In this document: one piece after another, positions 1 through 8,110 of the stretch
Layout of the letters: each line of letters begins with the position of its first letter
How positions within the stretch are numbered: position 1 is the stretch's first letter
Assembly: GCA_017528825.1 (NCBI GenBank)
Contig: JAFXOI010000005.1
Span: forward strand, 1 to 64,000
DNA from: Elusimicrobiaceae bacterium
GTDB taxonomy: Bacteria; Elusimicrobiota; Elusimicrobia; Elusimicrobiales; Elusimicrobiaceae
Length of the DNA stretch: 64,000 nucleotides
Reading direction: 5' to 3'
Translations under genes and position numbers: made by a program
Notes under the pieces: generated by a model
The model's database searches: none
The model's input: the letters and a program-made list of their open reading frames with translations, nothing else
What the model was told of the DNA's origin: nothing

Positions 1-126
1 CGGCATCAAAGTAGCGTACCGGCTTTTATCGGTGGCGGTTTGGTACTGCGGCAAAGCAATTGCAGTTAACACACCGATAATTAACACAACTATTAATAAT
101 TCAATTAACGTGAAACCTTTTTTCAT
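1..126 (-). CDS. Type IV pilin-like protein, N-terminal part (cut by window start)
   Basis: Only the first 42 codons lie in the window. They read as a type III prepilin leader, [11 protein letters not shown], followed by a hydrophobic helix and the ALPQY stretch typical of PilE-type major pilins. Cleavage by a PilD-type prepilin peptidase would fall between Gly4 and Phe5, and Glu9 is the conserved Glu5 of the mature protein. The start is set by an AGGAGAAACT ribosome site just upstream. It has its own strong promoter with a T-tract spacer and does not have the 220-nt leader found before four other pilins here. The rest of the protein and its disulfide loop are outside the window. Confidence 0.9.
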   Translation of the reverse strand, partial: MKKGFTLIELLIVVLIIGVLTAIALPQYQTATDKSRYATLMP

Positions 127-236
127 AGTTTCTCCTTTTTATATTCTTTTCTACAGCTCTATTCTTTTCAATAAAACAACCTCAAAATGCGTGTTTTACA
201 CAACAAACATCAGGGGATACTATCCCCGCTTTTAAG

Positions 237-265
237 ATACTATCAAAAAAAAAAAACGATGTCAA
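237..265 (-). promoter_or_regulatory. Pilin promoter with a 12-nt T tract in the spacer
   Basis: On the minus strand a perfect -35 TTGACA (260-265) and a -10 TAGTAT (237-242) are separated by exactly 17 nt. Twelve of those are an uninterrupted T run (A12 at 245-256 on the plus strand). Downstream, the leader has a small perfect hairpin, GGGGAT-AGT-ATCCCC, at 213-227. A mononucleotide tract between -35 and -10 can change spacer length by slippage, so phase-variable expression is a plausible inference; nothing in one sequence proves it. Confidence 0.75.
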
Positions 266-359
266 GCGTTTTTATTTCTCGACGAGAAAACGGCCAAAAA
301 GGAAAACAACAAAGAGGATAATGTTTTTATACAGAAAAGATTTTAGGCAAGTTAAAAAT

Positions 360-1139
360 TTAAGATACTGTAATAGGAGTGGCGGTATCACCCACAATTT
401 TTAGATATTGCAAGTTATTTTGTAATCCCACATCCACCGGAATAATGTTGTGGCCGTTATCCACCACAATTTCTTCTACCGGCGTGTGCCCCACCACTTG
501 CCGCAGTTCACTACGAGGACACGAAGCTAATAAATCGTCCAAATCTTCCCAGAAAATACCGCCGAATTTATCTGTTCCGCTACGGTGCAAGCTGATATTG
601 AAAATAGGATGTCGGAAAAATTCATGCTTAATCGCCTCTCGAAAAACCATATTAATCATTAGAGACACATTATTTTCTGTCAGCTCATCTAATTGCATTT
701 TAAAAATTTTCATCAGCTTATGCGTCACTCCCGCATGCGTAAACAAAAACCCTTTATAAGCATACGCGGCGCGCACTTCAAAGTCCAGCACTTGGCGTTT
801 TATTTTATCACGCATATAACGCGCTTCTTCTTTGCCAAAACCGGAAATTAAAAAATTGCTCATGAGCAGTTCTAACTCATGATTGCCCACCAACCGGATC
901 ACTTCTCCTTGTTCGGCATTGGCCTGCTGCTGAATTTTATCTAACAAATCGTCCACTTGGCGCGGCTTAGGACCACGGTCCAAAATATCTCCCATTTGTA
1001 TTAACCGATTACGCCGCCCGCACCAATTGAGTTGTCCGTCAATTAGTCCGGCATGGCGCAAAATCGTTACAAATGCATCGTACTGGCCGTGCACATCCCC
1101 TACAACAATAATTTGCCTTTGTGGTCTGATGTTGTCCAT
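360..1139 (-). CDS. Metallophosphoesterase (PPP-type serine/threonine phosphatase-like)
   Basis: A 259-residue protein with the full calcineurin-like signature: GDVHGQY (about residues 14-20), GDILDRGP and GNHE, which together bind two metal ions. A later histidine in HAGVTH and another in VGHTP complete the usual metal/phosphate ligand set. It may act as a protein phosphatase or a small nucleotide phosphatase of the bacterial PPP group; the substrate cannot be read from sequence. I chose ATG at 1139 because the motif starts right after it. A longer reading to 1229 adds hydrophobic residues not typical of the family and would run into the divergent gene. No clear Shine-Dalgarno site precedes the start. 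Confidence 0.85.
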   Translation of the reverse strand: MDNIRPQRQIIVVGDVHGQYDAFVTILRHAGLIDGQLNWCGRRNRLIQMGDILDRGPKPRQVDDLLDKIQQQANAEQGEVIRLVGNHELELLMSNFLISGFGKEEARYMRDKIKRQVLDFEVRAAYAYKGFLFTHAGVTHKLMKIFKMQLDELTENNVSLMINMVFREAIKHEFFRHPIFNISLHRSGTDKFGGIFWEDLDDLLASCPRSELRQVVGHTPVEEIVVDNGHNIIPVDVGLQNNLQYLKIVGDTATPITVS

Positions 1140-1193
1140 AAATAATATAATAACAGTATAGCAAAATTGTCGGAAAAGGCCGAGGCTTCTTAT

Positions 1194-3176
1194 ATGTATA
1201 TATTGCCAAAAACAGTAAAGAAATTTCAACAGTTATTGGGAAGTGAGCACGTAAAAACCGATGAAGCGTCTTTGGCGTTAAACGGATACGATTGTTCGCC
1301 TAGTAGCCATCGGCCGGATGCGGTATTAACGCTGACAAATCCGTCGCAATTGCCTACTTTATTACAATTGCTTTCCCGCGAAAAAATTCCTTTCATCACG
1401 CGCGCCCACGCCACCAATCACGCCGGAAGTTGTGCCGCAGTGCAAGGCGGTGTGATACTGGAATTAAATTTTTTACGGCGCATTCACCGCATTGATACGC
1501 TGCACCAATTTGCAGAAGTAGATCCGGCGGTGGTTACAGGGCAATTACAGGCCGTACTGCAACCGCTCGATTATTTTTACGCGCCCGATCCCGCCAGCGA
1601 AAAAGTGTGTACCTTAGGCGGAAATTTAGCTCAAAACGCCAGCGGGGCTCGTTGTATGAAATACGGCAACACGGCTGACAATACCTTACAGGCAGATTTT
1701 TTGCTCCCCAGTGGCCAGTCGCTTGTATTGCGTCATGACAATGCCGGACCGGATTGGTTGGGAGTTATTGCCGGTAGCGAAGGGACTTTGGGCATTGTGC
1801 AAAAAATGCGTGTGAAAATTTTACCATGCCCACCATACATTTACACCTTTTTAGTATCCTTTTCTTCTCTGGCAGAAAGTATCGAAACGGTGACAGATTT
1901 GGTAAGACACGGACTTATTCCGCGTTGCATAGAAGCCATGGACGGGCATACGCTGCGTGCTATTGAACAAGCCACTCCTTCCGGATATCCGTTGGCAGAA
2001 GCGGTGCTGATTATAGAAGTGGACGGCACTTTACGCCAAGTACAAACTGCTCAGCGCACTTTAGACACTTTGTGTCATCGACATCATTGCCTCTCTTTTA
2101 AGATGGCTCAAACAGACGCCGAACGGGAAAAATTATGGAAAGGACGTCGCGCGGCTTATTCTGCCATGACCGCATTAGCGCCCAACATAGCCGTAGGAGA
2201 CGGCACCGTACCGCGCAGTGAGTTGCCGCGCGCCTTGGCACAAGTACAACAAATTATTACCGATTACGGAGTAAAGGCCTGTTTGTTGTTTCACGCGGGA
2301 GACGGAAATTTCCATCCGCAACTGGTGTTTGATGCGCGCAGTCCCGAGCAGACCCGTCAAGCCAAAAAAGCCCTGCAAGCGATTTTGAAAACTTGTGTGG
2401 ATTGCGGTGGCACTATATCGGGGGAACATGGAATAGGTGTAGAAAAAAGAGCTTTAATGGCCTACCAATACTCGCAACAAACTTTGCAATTATTCCAAAA
2501 AATTAAGAATGCATTTGACCCTTATCACTTGGCCAACCCATCCAAAATTCTTCCTGTAAATTTTGAGGAAAAAGCGCTTTCTAAGCAACCCACAAGGCCG
2601 GAGGTAATGGCCTTGCAACAAGATGTCATTCAACGATTTCAACGCAAACAAAAAAGTAGCATTACCGGCGGACCGAGTACCGATTCTACCTCGCTTTCTA
2701 CGTCCTCTTTATCGCACATTATAGAAATTGATACGGTCAATTATACCGCTACCATACAAGCAGGAGTAGCCGTAGACTCCATTGTGAAAACACTGGCCGG
2801 TCATCAGCTTTATGCCAAATTGCCAACCGGTTTTACCGGCACATTAGGCGCGTTGGTAGCCACCAAAGCTGCGCCGGAATTTATCTCTCAAATTACAGGG
2901 ATAGAGGCCCTGCTTGCCAATGGAGATTTTATCTCCTACGGCGGAAAAGTGATGAAAAATGCCGCCGGTTATAATATAGGCCGCTTGCTGGCCGGTTCAT
3001 GGGGAGCCTTGGGAATTATCACGCAACTTACTTTCAAAATTTATGCCTCGGCTTGCCAGACAGAGGCCCTCGCGCCGCAAACACCCCACGCCGATGAATT
3101 ATTCAGAGCTGTTAAAAAAGAAATAGATCCCGACGGATTGTTCTTGTCCCCGGCGTTTTCTACGGAGGGAGCATGA
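1194..3176 (+). CDS. FAD-linked glycolate/lactate oxidase, GlcD-GlcE fusion
   Basis: A 660-residue flavoprotein. Residues about 1-450 match the GlcD/D-lactate dehydrogenase fold: an FAD-binding PCMH domain with GSEGTLGIV, and a C-terminal oxidase domain ending in the hallmark SGEHGIGVEKR. Residues about 480-660 form a second, partial FAD-binding domain resembling GlcE (NAAGYNIGRLLAGSWGALG). GlcD, GlcE and GlcF are normally separate subunits of glycolate oxidase; here D and E look fused. It overlaps the Fe-S partner gene by 4 nt, so the two are translationally coupled. ATG 1194 has GAGG 8 nt upstream; a TTG at 1167 is in frame but less likely. Substrate (glycolate, lactate or another 2-hydroxyacid) is undecided. 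Confidence 0.85.
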   Translation: MYILPKTVKKFQQLLGSEHVKTDEASLALNGYDCSPSSHRPDAVLTLTNPSQLPTLLQLLSREKIPFITRAHATNHAGSCAAVQGGVILELNFLRRIHRIDTLHQFAEVDPAVVTGQLQAVLQPLDYFYAPDPASEKVCTLGGNLAQNASGARCMKYGNTADNTLQADFLLPSGQSLVLRHDNAGPDWLGVIAGSEGTLGIVQKMRVKILPCPPYIYTFLVSFSSLAESIETVTDLVRHGLIPRCIEAMDGHTLRAIEQATPSGYPLAEAVLIIEVDGTLRQVQTAQRTLDTLCHRHHCLSFKMAQTDAEREKLWKGRRAAYSAMTALAPNIAVGDGTVPRSELPRALAQVQQIITDYGVKACLLFHAGDGNFHPQLVFDARSPEQTRQAKKALQAILKTCVDCGGTISGEHGIGVEKRALMAYQYSQQTLQLFQKIKNAFDPYHLANPSKILPVNFEEKALSKQPTRPEVMALQQDVIQRFQRKQKSSITGGPSTDSTSLSTSSLSHIIEIDTVNYTATIQAGVAVDSIVKTLAGHQLYAKLPTGFTGTLGALVATKAAPEFISQITGIEALLANGDFISYGGKVMKNAAGYNIGRLLAGSWGALGIITQLTFKIYASACQTEALAPQTPHADELFRAVKKEIDPDGLFLSPAFSTEGA

Positions 3177-4492
3177 AAAAATATAAATATCTAAACCCTC
3201 AACAACCCATGCCCGCCGCAGATACCTGCTTGTCTTGGCAAAATAGTGTGGTGGCTTGCACCCGCTGTCATGCGTGCAGCCGAGTATGCCCCTCTTATTT
3301 GTTGCATCCTCAAGAAACGTTTTCACCCCGCGGACGCGTGCAATTAATGCGACTGGTGCTGGAAGGAAAACTAAAAAATAATCAAGCCGCTCCTCTGCTC
3401 GAACAGATGATACGCAGCTGTATGTTCTGTGCTAAATGCAGTACGCTGTGTGCAGGAACAGTTCCTGTACCCCATCAACTGCTCGCCGCCGCGCGGACCT
3501 ATGAAATTTCTTTATTCCCGCCTTTGCTCAAGGGCTGGTTTTGGCTACATTTGCACTTTCCAAAAACCGCTAGTGTGCTGGTGAAATTTCTCTTCTTGTT
3601 ACGTCGGTTAGGCATCCTGATTCCGTTTTATCCTTTATACCCGGGATGGCTCAAACACTTGTATAGAATTTTGCCGCGCCGCCCAAAAACATTTACCAAA
3701 CATATAGAAAAAACAGAACAACCGGATCTTATTTATTTGCCTTCTTTGTATGCGCAATATGTGGATGCTTCCGTGGCAGAAAAAACCCTGCAACTGGCCC
3801 ATGCCAAGCAGCCCGTTATTTGGCAACACACCTCCAGCGGACTCGAATTTTATCTGACCGGCAACTCGGTTGTTTGTTTGCAAACCGCTAAAAAATTATT
3901 GGTACGTTGGGAAAATACGGGCAAACGCAAAGCACTTCCCTTATTAACCGACAGCGTTGAAATTTATGTCTTTCTAAAACACTTGCCCTTTTTATTTGCC
4001 GCTTTACCGGCTTGGCAAAAGCGAGCCGAAAAATTAGCATCTCACGTACGTTTTGTAACGGATTATTCCTTTCCTAAACCCCCGCGGACGCAAAATACCT
4101 CCCCCAAAACAGCTTTGGAAGACTCTGCTTTATTATTTCCCGTAACAGAATTGTCCGAACGCGCGCAGAAAATATTGAGCGCACAGGTAGGTAAAAATTT
4201 AGTAGAGTGTGGGTATAGTCATTTTCCGTTGCCAGCGGGTGGAATGAGTTTAATTTTCCCTGCGCAGGCAACCCAAGTAGTTCTTGAAAATGTAAAAGAT
4301 ATCGCGCGGCAACAAATTGCTCAAATATATTGTTTGTCCAATTGGACCGCGCTAGAGCTAAACGTCGCCTTACAGCGATACTATCCGACGGCAAAAGCAC
4401 AGCCTTTTATATGCTTGTTTACTAACTATGGACCAGTTCAAGAGCGAAACACCCAAATTATCCGCCGACGAGAAGTTAAATCTGCTCGTTGA
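3173..4492 (+). CDS. GlcF/LutA-type iron-sulfur oxidoreductase subunit
   Basis: A 439-residue partner of the upstream flavoprotein. Two ferredoxin-type 4Fe-4S motifs are visible near the N-terminus: CTRCHACSRVCP (about residue 29) and CMFCAKCSTLC (about residue 84). The second is irregular, with CAG where CP is usual. Family members then carry two CCG (Cys-Cys-Gly) domains; no CCG motif is present here, so the C-terminal half is divergent or has lost the heterodisulfide-reductase-like site. It would pass electrons from the FAD subunit to the membrane quinone pool. The 3' end overlaps the next gene by 65 nt in another frame. Confidence 0.75.
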   Translation: MKKYKYLNPQQPMPAADTCLSWQNSVVACTRCHACSRVCPSYLLHPQETFSPRGRVQLMRLVLEGKLKNNQAAPLLEQMIRSCMFCAKCSTLCAGTVPVPHQLLAAARTYEISLFPPLLKGWFWLHLHFPKTASVLVKFLFLLRRLGILIPFYPLYPGWLKHLYRILPRRPKTFTKHIEKTEQPDLIYLPSLYAQYVDASVAEKTLQLAHAKQPVIWQHTSSGLEFYLTGNSVVCLQTAKKLLVRWENTGKRKALPLLTDSVEIYVFLKHLPFLFAALPAWQKRAEKLASHVRFVTDYSFPKPPRTQNTSPKTALEDSALLFPVTELSERAQKILSAQVGKNLVECGYSHFPLPAGGMSLIFPAQATQVVLENVKDIARQQIAQIYCLSNWTALELNVALQRYYPTAKAQPFICLFTNYGPVQERNTQIIRRREVKSAR

Positions 4493-5651
4493 GTTTGGCG
4501 CGCGCATTTCCAGCGAAGTGCGTTTGGACAGACTACTCGATATTATTGCCAAACAAATTACCCGTATGCTTGATGTAGGTTGTTGCACCATTTACCTCAA
4601 AGACGGGGAACGCAAAGAATTGTGGTCCAAAATTGCGCAGGGAAAAGGTTTAGAACATACAGAAATTCGCTTGCCGTTAGAAGGAAATACCATCATTTCT
4701 GCGGTGGCCCGCACCGGTCAATCTATCAATCTGCCTAACGCCTATGAAGACGAACGTTTCTCGATGGCTGTAGATATGGTGACCGGATTTCGCACGCATA
4801 CTTTACTAGCAGTGCCACTTAAAAACAATTCCGGCAAAGTACTCGGCGTATTTCAGGTGGCCAACAAAGCAGATGGCACGCCGTTTGACAAAAAAGACGA
4901 AGGGATTTTAGTATTACTGGCTACATTAGCTGCCAGCTCTATTGAGATTGCGCGTCTGTATCAAGACGTGCACGTTGCCCAGTTGGAAACCATTTACCGT
5001 TTGGCTGTCACGGCCGAGTACCGCGATCAGCAAGATACCCGCGCGCACCTCAAAAACATCAGTATCATCTCTTATTTACTGGCACTGGCCTTGGGCATGA
5101 CCAAGAAACAAGCCGAGCTTATTAAAAATGCCAGCCCTTTACACGACATCGGAAAAGTGGCCTTGGCCGATAACATTTTGCTTAAACCCGGCAAATTAAC
5201 TCCGGAAGAATTTGAAATTATGAAATCTCACACGGTCTACGGTGGCCGCATTTTGGAAGGAGCTCATTCCAAAGTATTACAAATGGCACATAAGATGAGT
5301 CTGTGCCACCACGAGAAATGGAACGGCACTGGCTATCCCAAAGGGCTCAAAGAAGAAGAAATACCCCTCGAAGCGCGTATTATTACCGTGGCAGATGTGT
5401 TTGATGCATTGTGCGTTTCCCGCGTGTACAAAAAAGCGTGGAGAACCGACGATGCCTATGAGTATATCTTGCAAGAAAGCGGCAAAGCATTTGACCCGCG
5501 TGTCGTAGCGGCCTTCAAACGTATTTATCCGTCCGTTCGAAAATTATATTCTGCTCAAGCGGTCTCAACGACTACCGGATCGGCTTTCGCTCCCTCCGAC
5601 TCCACGCAGCCGATCGCTGGTATACCCACTCCCAAAAATACTACAATATAG
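4428..5651 (+). CDS. GAF domain / HD-GYP phosphodiesterase
   Basis: A 407-residue cytoplasmic protein. Residues about 15-165 form a GAF sensory domain (start LLVEFGARISSEV, ending in a VFQVANK motif). Residues about 175-370 form an HD-GYP domain with the metal site H239-D240 in HDIGK, a His pair at 294-295 and the GYP triplet at 302-304. HD-GYP proteins hydrolyse cyclic di-GMP or related dinucleotides. Cyclic di-GMP commonly controls type IV pili, so it could bear on the pilin genes here, but only proximity suggests that. The start at 4428 is needed for a complete GAF domain and forces an unusual 65-nt overlap with the upstream gene. Confidence 0.88.
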   Translation: MDQFKSETPKLSADEKLNLLVEFGARISSEVRLDRLLDIIAKQITRMLDVGCCTIYLKDGERKELWSKIAQGKGLEHTEIRLPLEGNTIISAVARTGQSINLPNAYEDERFSMAVDMVTGFRTHTLLAVPLKNNSGKVLGVFQVANKADGTPFDKKDEGILVLLATLAASSIEIARLYQDVHVAQLETIYRLAVTAEYRDQQDTRAHLKNISIISYLLALALGMTKKQAELIKNASPLHDIGKVALADNILLKPGKLTPEEFEIMKSHTVYGGRILEGAHSKVLQMAHKMSLCHHEKWNGTGYPKGLKEEEIPLEARIITVADVFDALCVSRVYKKAWRTDDAYEYILQESGKAFDPRVVAAFKRIYPSVRKLYSAQAVSTTTGSAFAPSDSTQPIAGIPTPKNTTI

Positions 5652-5702
5652 TGTCCTTTTGGCTTTCAACCTTAAGTACAAATTCAGTTGAGTGAGGAAA
5701 TG

Positions 5703-6785
5703 ATGGACAAAAAGACCGTACTCGTCGGTTTAAGCGGCGGCGTAGACTCTACGGCCGCGGCTATACTGCTTAAAGAGCAAGGCTACCGTGTTATCGGAGC
5801 CACCATGCTCATTTGGGATGATTCCCTGCCTATCCCCAAAGGCGCGCACAATAAAAATGCGTGTCTTTCTCCGGAAAAAAAAGAAGATTTGCAAGAAATT
5901 CGTGCCTTGGCGGAAAAACTGGGCATTGAATATTTGACCGTGGACTGCCGTGAGGCGTATCGCCAAGCGGTGCTAGATAATTTCCGCAGTGAATATGCCA
6001 GCGGTCGCACACCCAATCCGTGTATTTGGTGCAATAGCCGCATTAAATTTGGCGTACTGCCCACAGCGGCACGCGCACAAGGCATTGCCTTTGATAAATT
6101 TGCCACCGGGCATTATGCACGCGTGGAACAAGATGAAAAAAGCGGGGACTTTTTATTAAAAACCGCCAAAGATTTATCGCGCGACCAAAGTTATTTTTTA
6201 CACCGCTTAACGCAAGAGCAATTAAAAGAAATTTTATTTCCGCTGGGAGAAATGACCAAACCGCAAATCCGTGAAATCGCGCGGAAAGCCGGATTAGCGG
6301 TGGCTGATAAAGAGGATAGCCAAGATTTCTATTGCGGCGACTATAATGATTTACTCAATTTCCCCAATAAACCGGGCGATTTGGTATTGCAAGATGGAAC
6401 AGTCATCGGCAAGCATACGGGCATTTGGGGTTACACCATCGGCAAACGCAAAGGACTGGGCCTGAGCGGATACAAAGAGCCCATGTATGTGGTCGGCATT
6501 GATGCTCCCAAAAACCAAGTGATTATCGGCCCGAAAAATGCTTTGTATAAAGATACGTTGCAAGCCACGCGCTTGACGTGGACGCGCGGTCACGCTCCGG
6601 CAGAGCAATTTGAAGCCCTTGTTAAAATACGTAATTTACACCACGCCGCGCCGGCGCAAGTAACACTCAACAGTGACGGCACCCTAAGTGCCAAATTCAA
6701 AGAGCCGCAGCTCTCTATTACCGCAGGGCAAAGTGCGGTTTTGTATGATGAAGACATTGTACTAGGCGGCGGGATTATTGTATAG
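5703..6785 (+). CDS. mnmA: tRNA-specific 2-thiouridylase MnmA
   Basis: A 360-residue enzyme that adds the 2-thio group to U34 of tRNA-Lys, -Glu and -Gln, using ATP and a persulfide relay. The PP-loop SGGVDS lies at the N-terminus. The catalytic Cys is in NPCIWCNSRIKFG, the adenylate-binding region in GHYAR and SRDQSYFL, and the second Cys in SQDFYCGDY. Length is typical. The first ATG (5700) sits too close to the GAGG ribosome site, so ATG 5703 is preferred; a TTG at 5688 would add five residues. It ends 10 nt before the convergent pilin gene with no obvious separate terminator. Confidence 0.95.
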   Translation: MDKKTVLVGLSGGVDSTAAAILLKEQGYRVIGATMLIWDDSLPIPKGAHNKNACLSPEKKEDLQEIRALAEKLGIEYLTVDCREAYRQAVLDNFRSEYASGRTPNPCIWCNSRIKFGVLPTAARAQGIAFDKFATGHYARVEQDEKSGDFLLKTAKDLSRDQSYFLHRLTQEQLKEILFPLGEMTKPQIREIARKAGLAVADKEDSQDFYCGDYNDLLNFPNKPGDLVLQDGTVIGKHTGIWGYTIGKRKGLGLSGYKEPMYVVGIDAPKNQVIIGPKNALYKDTLQATRLTWTRGHAPAEQFEALVKIRNLHHAAPAQVTLNSDGTLSAKFKEPQLSITAGQSAVLYDEDIVLGGGIIV

Positions 6786-6794
6786 CGGGCGGAA

Positions 6795-7343
6795 TTAAGG
6801 AAGTGTATAATTATCTGACCAAGCACTGCCGCTTAAAAATGTACCGTGAAAAATTTTCTCACAGTAATCACCTTTCTGTTTTTGAAAAGGGAATTTGATG
6901 GTTTGATGAAACTCTCTGCAGATAGGTGCTTGCAAATGATAATAGTCCTGGTAATGTTGAAGGTTCACTTGAAATGCAGCCCCTTTATAGGGGCCTGACC
7001 GACGTACAACATTTATTGCTAATGTTGGGTCAGAATCTTTATAAAATTCCAATGACCAATCGGCATTGGAACGCACATCAGATTGATTATATGTACGAGA
7101 TTGTTCCCTGCCTGTCCAAGCAATATCCACATCTAATAAATCAAATCTGTCGGTAAAGTTGCCATTAGCCAGCCAATAAACCTCTTCTGCCTCAGAAACC
7201 GCACGCAGGACAGTTACAGCTTCTGCGGCTTTACTTTTTTCTACTGCTTTCTCATATTGTGGCAACGCAATAGCAGACAAAATACCAATGATGAGTACCA
7301 CAACTAGTAATTCAATCAGCGTAAACGCCTTTTGATTTTTCAT
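6795..7343 (-). CDS. Type IV pilin-like protein (leader copy A)
   Basis: A 182-residue pilin precursor: short leader MKNQKA, cleavage before FTLIELLVVV, one N-terminal hydrophobic helix, ALPQYEKAVEKSKAAEA, then a soluble head with two C-terminal region cysteines that could form the D-region disulfide. Ala replaces the usual Gly at -1 of the cleavage site. ATG 7343 is chosen because the ribosome site AGGAGA is 6 nt upstream; the ATG at 7349 touches the ribosome site. It is monocistronic, convergent with mnmA, and preceded by the structured 220-nt leader. The head sequence differs strongly from other copies while the first 45 residues are nearly the same. Confidence 0.93.
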   Translation of the reverse strand: MKNQKAFTLIELLVVVLIIGILSAIALPQYEKAVEKSKAAEAVTVLRAVSEAEEVYWLANGNFTDRFDLLDVDIAWTGREQSRTYNQSDVRSNADWSLEFYKDSDPTLAINVVRRSGPYKGAAFQVNLQHYQDYYHLQAPICREFHQTIKFPFQKQKGDYCEKIFHGTFLSGSAWSDNYTLP

Positions 7344-7363
7344 ATCCATTCTCCTTTTTGTTT

Positions 7364-7411
7364 TTATAAGGCGGAGATCCTGAACTACAGCTTTTCAGGA
7401 TGACCTTATAA
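7364..7411 (-). other. Extra imperfect hairpin between leader A and the pilin ribosome site
   Basis: Outer arms TTATAAGG / CCTTATAA (7364-7371 and 7404-7411) enclose inner arms ATCCTGAA / TTCAGGAT. No other leader copy in the window has this insert, so the distance from leader to start codon is about 70 nt longer here. It could be a small inserted repeat or an additional RNA control element. Confidence 0.6.
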
Positions 7412-7419
7412 GATGTGTC

Positions 7420-7641
7420 TTTGGAAAACGGACATAAAAAACGGCCGTTATTATCAGATCCTCTTGTAATCATCCCATAACAACAGCCGTAATTTATCAC
7501 TTATAAGTGATAAACATTCAGCACAAAACGACCGGGTAATTATTCCGTTCGCTTTGTGCTTAATACGACTGTTTTCGGACTACAAGAGGGTTTTTAGTTA
7601 TCTAAAAACGATCCGCATTCTGCATACGGTTCCAAAAACAG
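7420..7641 (-). promoter_or_regulatory. Structured pilin leader, copy A: terminator/antiterminator attenuator
   Basis: Transcribed leftwards. Segment 1 is 7632-7641, segment 2 is 7566-7578, segment 3 is 7477-7489 and segment 4 is 7442-7454, followed by six U (A6 at 7436-7441). Segments 3:4 form a 13-bp terminator stem; 2:3 form the alternative helix (8 bp). The long-range helix pairs 7578-7589 with 7460-7471 (12 bp). Hairpins: P2 7613-7629, P3 7590-7609 (GTTTTTAG/CTAAAAAC), P6 7520-7560, P7 7492-7515. An outermost helix joins 7630-7636 to 7420-7426. A -10 TATAAT is at 7682-7687, and a further 5' hairpin spans 7654-7675. Same architecture as copies B, C and D. Confidence 0.85.
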
Positions 7642-7700
7642 ATTAAATTGTACGCCAAGCAAAACTACACTTGACCTTTTCATTATAACAAAAAATAAGC

Positions 7701-7706
7701 TATAAT
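7701..7706 (+). promoter_or_regulatory. Probable -10 element for rplU-rpmA
   Basis: TATAAT lies 86 nt before the rplU start and 18 nt upstream of the leader hairpin. The -35 is weak (TTTTCA at 18-nt spacing). It sits back to back with the -10 of the divergent pilin leader at 7682-7687. Confidence 0.5.
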
Positions 7707-7723
7707 ATATGTACTTGAAGGAA

Positions 7724-7767
7724 GCACACTTGCTTCTGCCGCGCGCAAGCGGGGCAGAGGTTTGTGC
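7724..7767 (+). promoter_or_regulatory. Hairpin in the rplU 5' leader (L21-leader-like)
   Basis: Between the likely promoter and rplU the RNA can fold with outer arms GCAC/GTGC (7724-7727, 7764-7767) and inner arms CTGCC/GGCAG plus CGC/GCG. Ribosomal-protein leaders upstream of rplU are known in several phyla and are thought to bind L21 for autogenous control. That this hairpin is one of them is inference from position and shape only. Confidence 0.45.
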
Positions 7768-7786
7768 GCTAAAAATGGAAAATAAC

Positions 7787-8098
7787 ATGTACGCAATTAT
7801 TGAAACTGGTGGAAAACAGTACTGGGTGAAACCCGGTCAAGATCTGCAGGTGGAAAAGCTGGACGCGGAAGTGGGAGCCACAGTAGAACTTAAAGTTCTT
7901 TGGGCCGCTAACGAAGAAGGTACCTCAGCAGATACCAAGGCATCTAAAAACGCCAAGGTCACCGCTCAAGTGATTAAACATTTGAGAGGTCCGAAAATCC
8001 TGGTCTTCAAACGCAGACCGAAAAAAGGGTATGAAAGAACCCAAGGTCACAGACAGGATTTAACGCAAATTAAAATCGCCGACATTGTACTCGGGTAA
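7787..8098 (+). CDS. rplU: 50S ribosomal protein L21
   Basis: A 103-residue protein, the family's usual length, beginning MYAIIETGGKQYWVKPGQ and ending with the typical KRRPKKGYERTQGHRQ block that contacts 23S rRNA. ATG 7787 is preferred because it gives the canonical N-terminus and has GGAA at a workable distance; ATG 7775 and a start at 7709 would add non-homologous residues. It is the first gene of an rplU-rpmA-obgE cluster, a common bacterial order linking two large-subunit proteins with a GTPase of 50S maturation. Confidence 0.95.
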   Translation: MYAIIETGGKQYWVKPGQDLQVEKLDAEVGATVELKVLWAANEEGTSADTKASKNAKVTAQVIKHLRGPKILVFKRRPKKGYERTQGHRQDLTQIKIADIVLG

Positions 8099-8110
8099 GG
8101 AGAGAAAACT

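Noticed and set aside
32-235. Plus-strand small protein at the window start
   Set aside because: It is the antisense of the partial pilin.
379-759. Plus-strand frame opposite the metallophosphatase
   Set aside because: Shadow of a well-supported gene; no ribosome site or homology.
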